A stretch of 11,709 bases of DNA from CAWBRT01 sp050015355. Lineage in GTDB: Bacteria > Acidobacteriota > Terriglobia > Terriglobales > Acidobacteriaceae. Positions 1 through 6,362 of the stretch are shown piece by piece. How positions within the stretch are numbered: position 1 is the stretch's first letter; every line of letters starts with the position of its first letter. The notes under the pieces were generated by a model that ran no database searches, was not told where the DNA came from, and saw nothing but the letters and a program-made list of their open reading frames with translations. The translations under genes and the position numbers were made by a program. The DNA lies in contig JBEKBO010000142.1 in NCBI GenBank assembly GCA_050015355.1, positions 1 through 11,709 of the forward strand, written 5' to 3'.

Positions 1-87
1 AAGCGTTTCGCTTGGGCGCCTGGCGCCACACAGTTGGTGCTCATGAGCAGCAACTTAGCACGAAGAGTTGCGTAAAAACTTTCTTTC
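1..87. other. left flank beyond the truncated primase, no gene recognised
   Basis: This stretch lies beyond the stop of the truncated primase-helicase. Bases 60-120 are clearly richer in A and T than the rest of the window. A small GC-rich palindromic cluster (GGCGCC twice) lies at about 16-27. A minus-strand ATG at 44 opens a short frame that runs off the window edge, but nothing supports it as a gene. The DNA could be chromosome outside the element or a second insertion that cut the primase gene. I see nothing that decides between these. Confidence 0.3.
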
Positions 88-1197
88 TTAACACCAGGTA
101 TCTATTTTATAACACAGTAGTATTAGTCCTTGGTGGAGCAACTCGCCCAACACGTCTGTGCCGTCGCCTTTCAGCAGTTCTGCAGGCATGGCCCATTGAT
201 GCAACACGCCATCATCATCGTGCCAGGTGAGGAGACGGCCCCAGTTATCGCTTTTGCGGCCTCGCGTCTTGGCGACCACGTGCAGAGCCGCACAAATCCA
301 CTGCGGCGGTTTGGGGTTGCCATCGTTGTCGGGTGGGCCGATGTAGACCAGGCCCCTATCGTTTACCTCGAAGCGACCGCCGCCATAATCACAGCTCGCC
401 ACTGCAGGGCGGGCATCAGCAAAGACCTGCGCCATTGCTTCGTCACCGCATGCGGCAATGTAATCATCCGGGCCGTTCACTCCATCGGCCGCCGGAAGAT
501 TACAGACAAACACTTTGCAGTTGCGCTTGCAGAGTTCGCGCACCAACGCAGCCCGTGCCTGCTCCACATTAGGGTTGGTCGCCGCGTTGCTATCAAGGAG
601 CACAAACACCTTGCGACCGTCAACGCAATCTAGGTCGGAGATAGGCCCCTTCTCATCCACGCGCTCGCCTTGCGCATTTTCTAGCTTGCCGATGCGTCCT
701 TTCCATCCCCAGCAGCCGCCCATGCCCACTGCGAAGAGATTCGCACCTGTGCGCTCGGCGTAGGCGGTGAGAGCCAGGGCCGACTTCTCCGCTTCCACTA
801 GCACGACAGTACTATCAACATCTTGCAGTTTGGCTGCGGCGCCGGGCGGGAAGTACAGGTGTTTGCGGTCGGCGTAAGCCGACATGTACTTGTTCTTTTC
901 TTTGCCAGCTTCGATCTCGGGGTTATCGCGGCGCACACGTGCCGATACGCGGGCGCCAGTCGCAATGCTGAAATACGGGAACACGACGCCGGACATGTCG
1001 CTGGTTACTGGCCCCTTAATTCCGTACCGCTCACGCGCCCCTTGATCGGTAACCCGTCGGACCTGAGCCTTTGTTAATAATTCCTCCGAGATGCCAAGGT
1101 GAATGAATTTGGCCAGGTCCACCGATGTAAGCGAGCTCGGCCGCTCGACTGGTGGGGCGTGCGAGTCTTCCGGCGGTGGTGCCGCTGCGGTCACCAT
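88..1197 (-). CDS. truncated TOPRIM/DUF927-type primase-helicase of a mobile element
   Basis: The 369-residue product looks like the front part of a mobile-element replication protein. Residues 130-265 resemble the TOPRIM-like DUF3854 domain: a beta strand leading into VEAEKSALAL (about 134-143), then VFVLLDSN (197-204), then NGPDDYIA (241-248). Such domains occur in primases that make RNA primers for element replication. From about residue 276 a DUF927-like domain begins, with NWGRLLTW (318-325) and HQWAMPAELL (333-342); in this family it is followed by a helicase ATPase. Here the protein ends only 11 unrelated residues after GELLHQGL, so the ATPase part is missing and the gene is probably non-functional. 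The ATG at 1197 is the first good start after a stop in this frame. It overlaps the AlpA-like gene upstream. The family assignment is from memory of these domains. Confidence 0.7.
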   Translation of the reverse strand: MVTAAAPPPEDSHAPPVERPSSLTSVDLAKFIHLGISEELLTKAQVRRVTDQGARERYGIKGPVTSDMSGVVFPYFSIATGARVSARVRRDNPEIEAGKEKNKYMSAYADRKHLYFPPGAAAKLQDVDSTVVLVEAEKSALALTAYAERTGANLFAVGMGGCWGWKGRIGKLENAQGERVDEKGPISDLDCVDGRKVFVLLDSNAATNPNVEQARAALVRELCKRNCKVFVCNLPAADGVNGPDDYIAACGDEAMAQVFADARPAVASCDYGGGRFEVNDRGLVYIGPPDNDGNPKPPQWICAALHVVAKTRGRKSDNWGRLLTWHDDDGVLHQWAMPAELLKGDGTDVLGELLHQGLILLCYKIDTWC

Positions 1198-1420
1198 CAG
1201 CGAGCCTCGCGGTGTTCGCGGTTGCGGAATTACCGCCGCGGCTCTGCTCTATTCTGCGGCAGATCCATCCTTCAATGTCGGACTCAAGCCAGCCCACTGC
1301 TCGTGCTCCGAGAGACACGGGTCGCGGGAAGGAGCCGTCAGATAGCCGCAGATAGATCGTGCTGCGGGAAAGCCCTGTACGGGCCCTAACTGCGGGAAGT
1401 CTAAGAATCGTGTTCGCCAT
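1031..1420 (-). CDS. AlpA-family helix-turn-helix DNA-binding protein
   Basis: Residues 4-60 of the 129-residue product match the AlpA/Prophage_AlpA winged helix-turn-helix. LRLPAVRARTGLSRSTIY is the recognition part, SFPRPVSLG follows, and VGWLESDIEGWICRRI closes the domain. AlpA proteins of P4-like satellites and islands act as small transcriptional regulators or excisionase-like factors, often promoting integrase expression or excision. I chose the ATG at 1420, ten codons inside the longest frame, because the domain begins just after it; neither start has a good ribosome binding site. Typical AlpA proteins have about 65-90 residues. This one carries a tail of about 68 residues with little recognisable structure that overlaps the primase gene by 167 bases in another frame, so its true end may have been altered by a frameshift. 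Its place just upstream of a primase is typical of satellites. Confidence 0.75.
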   Translation of the reverse strand: MANTILRLPAVRARTGLSRSTIYLRLSDGSFPRPVSLGARAVGWLESDIEGWICRRIEQSRGGNSATANTARLADGDRSGTTAGRLARPTSRAAELAYIGGPGQIHSPWHLGGIINKGSGPTGYRSRGA

Positions 1421-1453
1421 ACTGGGACGGTATTGCACAAGCCATCGCAAATG

Positions 1454-1485
1454 AAGGCACGAAACCTGACTAGCTTTCGTGCCTT
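1454..1485 (-). terminator. 11-bp perfect inverted repeat, terminator-like hairpin
   Basis: A perfect 11-base inverted repeat (AAGGCACGAAA and TTTCGTGCCTT) encloses a 10-base loop. On the minus strand it lies just after the stop codon (1497-1499) of a coding-like fragment and before the AlpA-like gene. That position suits an intrinsic terminator. The following minus-strand bases (CATTTGCG) are not a good U tract, so it could also be a structured 5' leader or operator for the AlpA-like gene. Confidence 0.45.
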
Positions 1486-1496
1486 ATCTGAGCAAT

Positions 1497-1628
1497 TTAA
1501 TCAGGAGTAAAGCTGTTCGCCGCTCTCGGATCGGTGGGGTTCACGATAGAATAATTGCCAGCCTGCTCAACCCAGAATCCACTATTCATCGCAGTGCCGG
1601 GGAGTCGCATTCCTCCCCAATAGCACCC
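1497..1628 (-). pseudogene. C-terminal coding-like fragment, unknown protein
   Basis: A minus-strand frame of 43 codons ends with TAA at 1497-1499 and opens only after a TGA at 1629-1631. The residues look protein-like: NSGFWVEQAGNYSIVNPTDP followed by RAANSFTPD at the end. An ATG at 1610 would give a 37-residue peptide, but it has no properly spaced ribosome binding site. A terminator-like hairpin follows 12 bases after the stop. I read this as the tail of a gene whose front is lost. I do not recognise the family. The reading rests on residue composition alone and could be chance. Confidence 0.3.
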
Positions 1629-1819
1629 TCAAGTTGACCCTCAACAACGGTTTCGACTCGACTGGAACGATTACCACATTACTTTACGGTAACGATGTCA
1701 TTACTTGCGGGGGAACAACCGGTGGAACTCGTTGGCGGGTAACGTATTACACGAATAACTCGCCGGGCCCAAGTTGTGACTTTAACATTACCGGGTCAAC
1801 GTGGAATTTGGACAAATGA
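1601..1819 (+). pseudogene. C-terminal fragment resembling a phage-tail or surface protein
   Basis: This is the only rightward coding-like stretch in the element. The frame is open from 1550; the protein-like part begins at about 1601 and ends with TGA at 1817-1819. A TTG at 1634 could start a 61-residue peptide, but there is no clear ribosome binding site. The residues are rich in Thr, Asn and Gly with alternating hydrophobics (TLKLTLNNGFDSTG, then TRWRVTYYTNNSPGPSCDF, then NITGSTWNLDK), a beta-rich style seen in phage tail-fibre and secreted acidobacterial proteins. It looks like the end of a larger gene lacking its start. No family can be named from sequence alone. Confidence 0.35.
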
Positions 1820-1870
1820 TGACATCTGGGGCTACGAATACGTCAACAATGCGTTGCAGTTCCTCGCCCT

Positions 1871-2338
1871 TTACTTGGGGCGCACATTTTCCAACTCTCC
1901 ACGCGCTCTCCGCTTTCGCACTTCCTGACGCTGGAGAAAATCGGTGTACGCTAGTGCCCTGAGCCGCTGCATGAGTTCGATTCCTTCCAGTGTGGGTTTC
2001 AGCAAGTCCCATGTATGCGGTCGAAGGGTTTTTCGGATTTTCTGCTCGTCTCCTTCCCCTTCTGGGAACACGGCATCCGCCAAAAAGCCATCTGTGATTC
2101 GCCCTTGTTCTTCTTCTGCCCACAGAATCAGGTCCATGCACGGCAGCAATCCATTCCTGGCCCAATCCATTAACTCTGGCATATGCTTTGTCGCTTCTGC
2201 CCACGTCTGCCGTTCACGTCGGAGCTTTTGCAGAAGCAACTTGAAATGCTCGATCACCGCTGCATTAGGGAAGTCCAGATCGAGGACGATCGGAACTATT
2301 GAACTCGTGGAGTCCTTATGCCTCACGGTTGGTTTCAT
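1871..2338 (-). CDS. hypothetical protein, C-terminal half of a DUF6387-like protein
   Basis: The 155-residue product contains IVLDLDFPNAAVIEHF (17-32), then NGLLPCMDLILWAEEE (62-77), FLADAVFPEGEGDE (85-98) and IRKTLRP (101-107). This order recalls the C-terminal half of DUF6387 proteins, a family of unknown function found in genomic islands and prophages; the match is from memory. The ATG at 2338 lies inside the end of the preceding ORF (2316-2831), overlapping it by 23 bases in a different frame. Either two translationally coupled proteins are made, or one gene of about 320 codons has been split by a frameshift near 2320-2340. The weak ribosome binding site and domain continuity favour the frameshift. 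No catalytic motif or membrane segment is visible. Confidence 0.5.
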   Translation of the reverse strand: MKPTVRHKDSTSSIVPIVLDLDFPNAAVIEHFKLLLQKLRRERQTWAEATKHMPELMDWARNGLLPCMDLILWAEEEQGRITDGFLADAVFPEGEGDEQKIRKTLRPHTWDLLKPTLEGIELMQRLRALAYTDFLQRQEVRKRRARGELENVRPK

Positions 2339-2831
2339 CCGCCGGGGTTGGAGATAGGAAAATAAAAGGTGATGGATGATTCACCAATTTCTCCGCTTCC
2401 TCAATCTTCTCCTTGCTCAGCTGCCACCAAGAGCGCGCATCCCTTTCGAATTTATAGAGGTCCAACAGCCTCATCTCGCGGACAATGGGGCCATCTCCCT
2501 CCTGTTCGGGAAGGAATTCAATGTTGAAACACCAAGAGAATTCCTCGCCGTTGAAGGGCGCGCAACTTGTACTGCAGATCGGTTGCTGTCGGGAACTAAA
2601 CAGCGCCTTTTTTACAGCAGCATCCCGCTCCGAAAAGAGTGGGTGTTCGCTGCGCATGTCTTTCAGTTGGTCGTAGCAAGCCCGCCTGATGTTGATTTGC
2701 TGCCACCACCCGAGTGCATCTAGAGTGCGGACGGGTTCGTAGTTCGCAAGCCGAAACCAATCTGGCAGTTTTTTCAAACGTCGAGGTTTTTTGTGCTTGC
2801 CATCACGCTCGGCGTGCCGCGAGTTCTTCAT
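2316..2831 (-). CDS. hypothetical protein, N-terminal half of a DUF6387-like protein
   Basis: The 171-residue product starts with a lysine- and arginine-rich stretch (residues 2-21), followed by LPDWFRLANYEPVRTLDALG (22-41) and WWQQINIRRACYDQL. The LPxWFxLxxY opening is what I associate with DUF6387, a family of unknown function carried by integrative elements. The end (SPFIFLSPTPADETN) would join smoothly to the start of the next ORF, supporting one split gene. The ATG at 2831 has AGAGGA about 7 bases upstream, a good ribosome binding site. It starts 42 bases after the integrase stop in the same direction, so the two are probably co-transcribed. A role in element maintenance or defence is possible but nothing in the sequence shows it. 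Confidence 0.5.
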   Translation of the reverse strand: MKNSRHAERDGKHKKPRRLKKLPDWFRLANYEPVRTLDALGWWQQINIRRACYDQLKDMRSEHPLFSERDAAVKKALFSSRQQPICSTSCAPFNGEEFSWCFNIEFLPEQEGDGPIVREMRLLDLYKFERDARSWWQLSKEKIEEAEKLVNHPSPFIFLSPTPADETNREA

Positions 2832-2873
2832 GTCTGGGTCCTCTTGAAAGGGCTTTCTGCACGCGATTCGATC

Positions 2874-4100
2874 CTACCGGCTGCTGGTGGCGGCTGAGTT
2901 GGCTCCTTCACCGGCGGGAAATAGGGACCTATTCTCGGTCGCCAAGGTTCCCACGTAGTCGGCCCAGACTTGCAACATTTCCTTGCGTTGCTCCGCATAC
3001 TCAGCGCGGTTGTAGACGCCACGCACACCGCCGATCGTGTGATTGAGCGCCTTTTCCACCACGTCGGATGAGAATCCCTGTTCGTGCAGCCGCGTCGACC
3101 CCGTCCGGCGCAGGTCGTGAATTGTGAACGGATCAATGGGGAAGTTTACGCCCTCGAGTGCTTGGTTCAGGGAGTTCTTGGCGAACGGTTGTGCAAGGCT
3201 GCTGCGGCTCGGAAGCACCCACTCTGAGTCGCCGGCGAGCACTTTCAGTTCATGGAACAGTTCCACAACCTGACTCGACATGTATACGATGTGCGACTGC
3301 CCTGTTTTTGAGTTTTCCTGAGGAATCTGCCACTCGCATGAATCGAAATCCACATCTTGCCACTTTGCGAATAACAATTCCGACTTGCGGACGAGTGTCA
3401 GCAAGATGATGTGAAGCGCGAGTTTGAATTGCCGGCGTATGTTGGATCGATAAAGAGTTTGGATGTACGCCGTGATCTCCACGGGGGACAGGGCCCTTGT
3501 TCTCGGCCTCGCCTTGGTTACGAAGCGCATTGGGGTCGCCAGAGTAGGGTTCGTTAGAGCGACACCGCACACAATGGCATAGTCGAAGATCCGCTTGATC
3601 AGATTGCGTATGGCCGCCGCCGAAGCCGGACTGCCGTTGTCGCGCTTGCGAAAGACGATTGTCTGCACATCGGCCGCGCTGATGTCGCGCAGGGGTTTGT
3701 GCCCCAGCACGGGATAGATTTCTTTATCTAACCAGCGACGAAGATTCTTGGGGTCTTTGACGCTGCACAGCACGACTTCCTTGTAATAACGCTCGCCAAA
3801 CTCACGCGTCGTTGTTGCGCTGGCAAGCGCCACTTTCGCCAATCGCTTCTGGCCTGCGGGCGACTGGCCACGTGCCACCATCGACGCCATCTCGTCACGC
3901 TTGTGCCGCGCAGCCTTCAGGCTCATCTCTGGATATCGTCCGAGGGCTGTCTTTTCGGGCTTGCCGTTCAATCGATAGCGAAACCGCCAAGCCATGGAGC
4001 CAGACGGAAATATCTCCAGACTTAGCCCTCTGCCATCGGTCACGTAGTAACGAATCGAGCGGGGCTTCAGCGCTTTGATCGCCGCATCGGTGAGGTCCAT
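2874..4100 (-). CDS. int: tyrosine recombinase integrase, P4/SGI1 type
   Basis: This 408-residue integrase catalyses site-specific strand exchange between an element and its chromosomal attachment site. Residues 1-90 are an arm-binding DUF4102 domain (MDLTDAAIKALKP, YYVTDGRGLSLEIFPSG, WRFRYRLNG, ALGRYPEMSLKAAR). A SAM-like core-binding domain follows at about 95-190 and the catalytic domain at about 205-385. All six catalytic residues can be assigned: Arg238 (TLVRKSELL), Lys265 (NSKTGQSH), His328 and Arg331 (IHDLRRT), His354 (ALNHT) and the nucleophile Tyr363 (GVYNRAEY). The length is normal, so it appears intact. The frame is open to 4217, but the ATG at 4100 is preferred: it has AGAGG about 5 bases upstream and begins at the usual family start. 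Its 5' end faces the 3' end of mnmE, suggesting that site as the integration target. Confidence 0.92.
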   Translation of the reverse strand: MDLTDAAIKALKPRSIRYYVTDGRGLSLEIFPSGSMAWRFRYRLNGKPEKTALGRYPEMSLKAARHKRDEMASMVARGQSPAGQKRLAKVALASATTTREFGERYYKEVVLCSVKDPKNLRRWLDKEIYPVLGHKPLRDISAADVQTIVFRKRDNGSPASAAAIRNLIKRIFDYAIVCGVALTNPTLATPMRFVTKARPRTRALSPVEITAYIQTLYRSNIRRQFKLALHIILLTLVRKSELLFAKWQDVDFDSCEWQIPQENSKTGQSHIVYMSSQVVELFHELKVLAGDSEWVLPSRSSLAQPFAKNSLNQALEGVNFPIDPFTIHDLRRTGSTRLHEQGFSSDVVEKALNHTIGGVRGVYNRAEYAEQRKEMLQVWADYVGTLATENRSLFPAGEGANSAATSSR

Positions 4101-4284
4101 GCTGCCTCTTTCTGTGTCCACATTGAGCTCTGCAGCCTCCATTCTTCGAATGTGGACACGCCCGTGGACACACTTTATGTCGGCTTCCATCGTACACACC
4201 TGGACGTCATTGAACAATAACTTATTTGTTTGCCTATTATTAATACACAGTCCTGAACTTCATAGAACGCTACGGGAAGTGCTT
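4101..4284. promoter_or_regulatory. int upstream region and putative element end with repeated octamers
   Basis: This 184-base gap between int and mnmE should hold the int promoter and integrase binding sites. The octamer GTGGACAC occurs directly at 4152-4159 and 4164-4171 and inverted at 4114-4121. The inverted copy and the first direct copy lie in an 11-base perfect inverted repeat (4114-4124 with 4149-4159). Such repeats near an integrase are candidates for arm-type sites or an operator. The part nearest mnmE (about 4213-4250) is AT-rich and includes a minus-strand TAATAAT that could be a -10 element. No convincing -35 was found. Confidence 0.4.
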
Positions 4285-4302
4285 TTACTTTCCGATGCAG
4301 AA
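4285..4302 (-). other. putative attachment site core at the 3' end of mnmE
   Basis: The last 18 bases of mnmE on the minus strand read TTCTGCATCGGAAAGTAA and encode the conserved end FCIGK plus stop. From memory, the SGI1 attachment core in Salmonella is TTCTGTATTGGGAAGTAA at the same place, which would be 15 of 18 matches. An SGI1-type integrase gene begins 185 bases away on the far side of the stop codon. I see no second copy of this 18-mer elsewhere in the window, so the other end of the element, if this is the site, lies outside it or is lost. Confidence 0.5.
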
Positions 4303-5658
4303 GGTGCCGAAGATCAGGTTCAGGATGTCATCGGCGGTGGTGGCGCCGGTGATTTCATCCAGGGCGCGGAGGGCGTTGTAGAGGTCGAGCAGGATCATCT
4401 CATGCGGTGTGTTTGTCCTGACCGACACCGAGGCGGCGTCGAGCGCGGCCAGCGTGCGCGTCACCTGCTCCTGCTGGCGCAGGTTGGTGAGCATTCCGGA
4501 CTCCTGCTGCGGGCCGTCGCCGTGGACGTGGCGCAGGATCTGCTGACGCAACTCGGCAATGCCTTCACCGCTCAGCGCCGAGGTCCGGACGACCGGAACT
4601 CCCCCATCCCGCACTGCCACGCTGTTGCCGGCCACGCTGCCGGTAGCGGCAAGGTCGCTTTTGTTCAGCACGGCAATGGCTCCGCGCTCGGCAACCTGTT
4701 CCAGCAGCTCGCGGTCGGTTTTGTCCGGCGGCTGCGAGGCGTCTAGCACCACCAGCACGAGATCGGCATCGGCCAGGGCCTCCATCGACTTGCCGATGCC
4801 GATGCTTTCCGCTTCGTCGAGCGCCTGCCTGATTCCCGCCGTATCGACCAGCCTGACCGGAATGCCGCCGAGCGAGACCGTCTCCGTCACCAGGTCGCGC
4901 GTGGTGCCGGGCGAGGCGGTCACGATGGCCCGCTCGCGCTCGACCAGCCGGTTGAAGAGGCTCGATTTGCCGACGTTGGGGCGGCCAACGATGGCGAGCG
5001 TCAGCCCGGCATGCACGATTTTGCCGTAAGCGAAGCTCTCCGCGAGTTCCGTCAGCGGCTCGCGCACTTCCGCCGTGCGATTCAGAATCTGTTCGGCGGG
5101 CATCACCGCCACGTCGTCCTCCGCGAAGTCGATTCCGGCCTCCATCATGGCGATCAGTTCCACGAGCTTCTGCTTGATGGGCTGCAAGCGGTGCGAGAGT
5201 GCGCCCTGCAGTTGTTGCGCCGCGACCTTGGCTTGGTAGAGCGTCTGCGAGTCGATGAGGTCGCGCACCGCCTCCGCCTGCGTGAGGTCGATGCGGCCGT
5301 TGAGGAAGGCCCGCATGGTGAACTCGCCCGGTTCGGCCAGCCGCGCGCCACAGGCCAGCGCCTGCTCGACCGCATGCCGCAGCACGACGGGCGAACCGTG
5401 GCAGGAGATCTCGACGATGTCGTCCGTCGTGTAGGAGTGGGGCTTGGCGAAATAAGTGGCGACAACCTCGTCGATGCGTTCCTCTGAGCCGGGCTCGACG
5501 AGCACGCCGAAGTGCGCCCGCCCGGCTTCCAGTTCAGCCGAAAGCCGCAACATTGCCGAGGCTATCGCCTTCGACTCGGGACCGGCGAGGCGAACCACGC
5601 CCAGACCGCCGCGTCCCGGGGGCGTGGAGATGGCGACGATGGTGTCGTCAAGGTGCAT
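4285..5658 (-). CDS. mnmE: tRNA modification GTPase MnmE (TrmE)
   Basis: With MnmG, MnmE installs the carboxymethylaminomethyl group on uridine 34 of tRNAs that read split-box codons. The 457-residue length is standard. The N-terminal tetrahydrofolate-binding domain (about 1-118) opens with DDTIVAISTPPGRGGLGVVR. A helical domain follows, with an inserted G domain: G1 GRPNVGKS (225-232), G2 GTTRD (251-255), G3 DTAG (272-275) and G4 NKSD (332-335). The C-terminus is the conserved FCIGK, whose cysteine is typical of active MnmE. The ATG at 5658 agrees with the family start. It lies 27 bases downstream of the jag/khpB-like gene and is probably co-transcribed with it. Its coding end appears to serve as an attachment site, with the reading frame intact. 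Confidence 0.97.
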   Translation of the reverse strand: MHLDDTIVAISTPPGRGGLGVVRLAGPESKAIASAMLRLSAELEAGRAHFGVLVEPGSEERIDEVVATYFAKPHSYTTDDIVEISCHGSPVVLRHAVEQALACGARLAEPGEFTMRAFLNGRIDLTQAEAVRDLIDSQTLYQAKVAAQQLQGALSHRLQPIKQKLVELIAMMEAGIDFAEDDVAVMPAEQILNRTAEVREPLTELAESFAYGKIVHAGLTLAIVGRPNVGKSSLFNRLVERERAIVTASPGTTRDLVTETVSLGGIPVRLVDTAGIRQALDEAESIGIGKSMEALADADLVLVVLDASQPPDKTDRELLEQVAERGAIAVLNKSDLAATGSVAGNSVAVRDGGVPVVRTSALSGEGIAELRQQILRHVHGDGPQQESGMLTNLRQQEQVTRTLAALDAASVSVRTNTPHEMILLDLYNALRALDEITGATTADDILNLIFGTFCIGK

Positions 5659-5685
5659 GAACTATTTCTTCGAGGTGGGCGGGAC

Positions 5686-6231
5686 TTATCTTCTTCCGCG
5701 GCGCATGGGCAGGGGGCGCGGCGTGCTGCCCTTGAAGTCCTTGGGATAGACGACCAAGTGCCGGTTCGGGCCCTCGCCCTCGCTTTCCGTACGCAGGTCT
5801 CCGGAATCGCGCAGCGCCAAGTGAACGATGCGGCGCTCACGCGAAGACATGGGAGTGAAAGCATACGGCGATCCCGTTTTGCGCACCCTCTCGGCCGCGA
5901 CGCTGGCGGCCAGCCTCAATTCCTCGAAGCGCGCGGCGCGGAAGCCCATGGCGTCGAAGGCGACCTTCTCGTGATCTTCCGACCCGAGCCGTAACGATTC
6001 CAGCACCAGGTACTCGATTGCGCGCAGCAACTCGGCGCCTCGTTCCATCAGCAGCGGCGTATCGGCCCCGGACAGCTCAACCAGGATCACCGGCGTCTCC
6101 CAGTCGCGCTCCTCAGGCAGAGGCGGATCGACGGTGATCTTGTACTTCAGGCGGAAGTCGCCGTGCTTGATGATGGAATTCAGCACTTCACTGATGCGCT
6201 TGGCGGTACCGATCTTGTCAGCTATAGGCAT
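5686..6231 (-). CDS. khpB: Jag/KhpB-like RNA-binding protein (KH and R3H domains)
   Basis: The 181-residue product matches the small Jag (SpoIIIJ-associated, KhpB, EloR) protein usually found after yidC. A KH-like region occupies about residues 45-95 (VILVELSGADTPLLMERGAE, then LLRAIEYLVLESLRL); the usual GxxG loop is degenerate, only MERG being visible. An R3H domain follows, with EELRLAASVAAERVRKTGSP and RERRIVHLAL, the last holding the Arg-x3-His signature. The N-terminal Jag_N domain of Firmicutes is absent. The longest frame starts at 6264, but the ATG at 6231 (MPIADKIGTAKRISEVL) is the better start. The block around this start is duplicated upstream with GTG in the equivalent position. 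The gap to mnmE is 27 bases. In characterised bacteria these proteins bind RNA and affect division and envelope growth; the role here is inferred. Confidence 0.85.
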   Translation of the reverse strand: MPIADKIGTAKRISEVLNSIIKHGDFRLKYKITVDPPLPEERDWETPVILVELSGADTPLLMERGAELLRAIEYLVLESLRLGSEDHEKVAFDAMGFRAARFEELRLAASVAAERVRKTGSPYAFTPMSSRERRIVHLALRDSGDLRTESEGEGPNRHLVVYPKDFKGSTPRPLPMRRGRR

Positions 6232-6318
6232 TTCGTCCCACTCGCACGGTGCTGCCGGAGGCATAACGCTGTCCGGGTACCGATCTTGTCAGCTATAGGC
6301 ACTTCGTTCCACTCAGAC
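6205..6318. repeat. tandem partial duplication of the jag/khpB translation start
   Basis: Bases 6205-6247 and 6276-6318 are direct repeats with a 71-base offset. The first 26 bases are identical, from GGTACCGATC through GCTATAGGCA, and the rest differ at only a few positions. The right copy lies between yidC and jag and duplicates the first codons of jag plus the bases before them, with GTG where jag has ATG. Reading from that GTG (6302) gives 26 codons ending in a TAG at 6222-6224, inside the real gene start. It could be a recent slippage duplication or an upstream leader peptide. Confidence 0.85.
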
Positions 6319-6362
6319 GCCCGTGGGCGCTAAAGATTGCTGAAGGTCTTCCGCTTGCAAAC

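Noticed and set aside
130..633. Rightward 167-codon ORF opposite the primase
   Set aside because: The minus strand has clear TOPRIM and DUF927 motifs; the plus-strand frame has none.
1676..1695. ATTACTTTACGGTAACG as a second copy of the mnmE attachment core
   Set aside because: Only the first seven bases and scattered positions match, which is not better than chance.
4075..4746. tRNA gene as the integrase target
   Set aside because: No tRNA-like cloverleaf or T-loop sequence was seen near the integrase; the adjacent feature is the mnmE 3' end.
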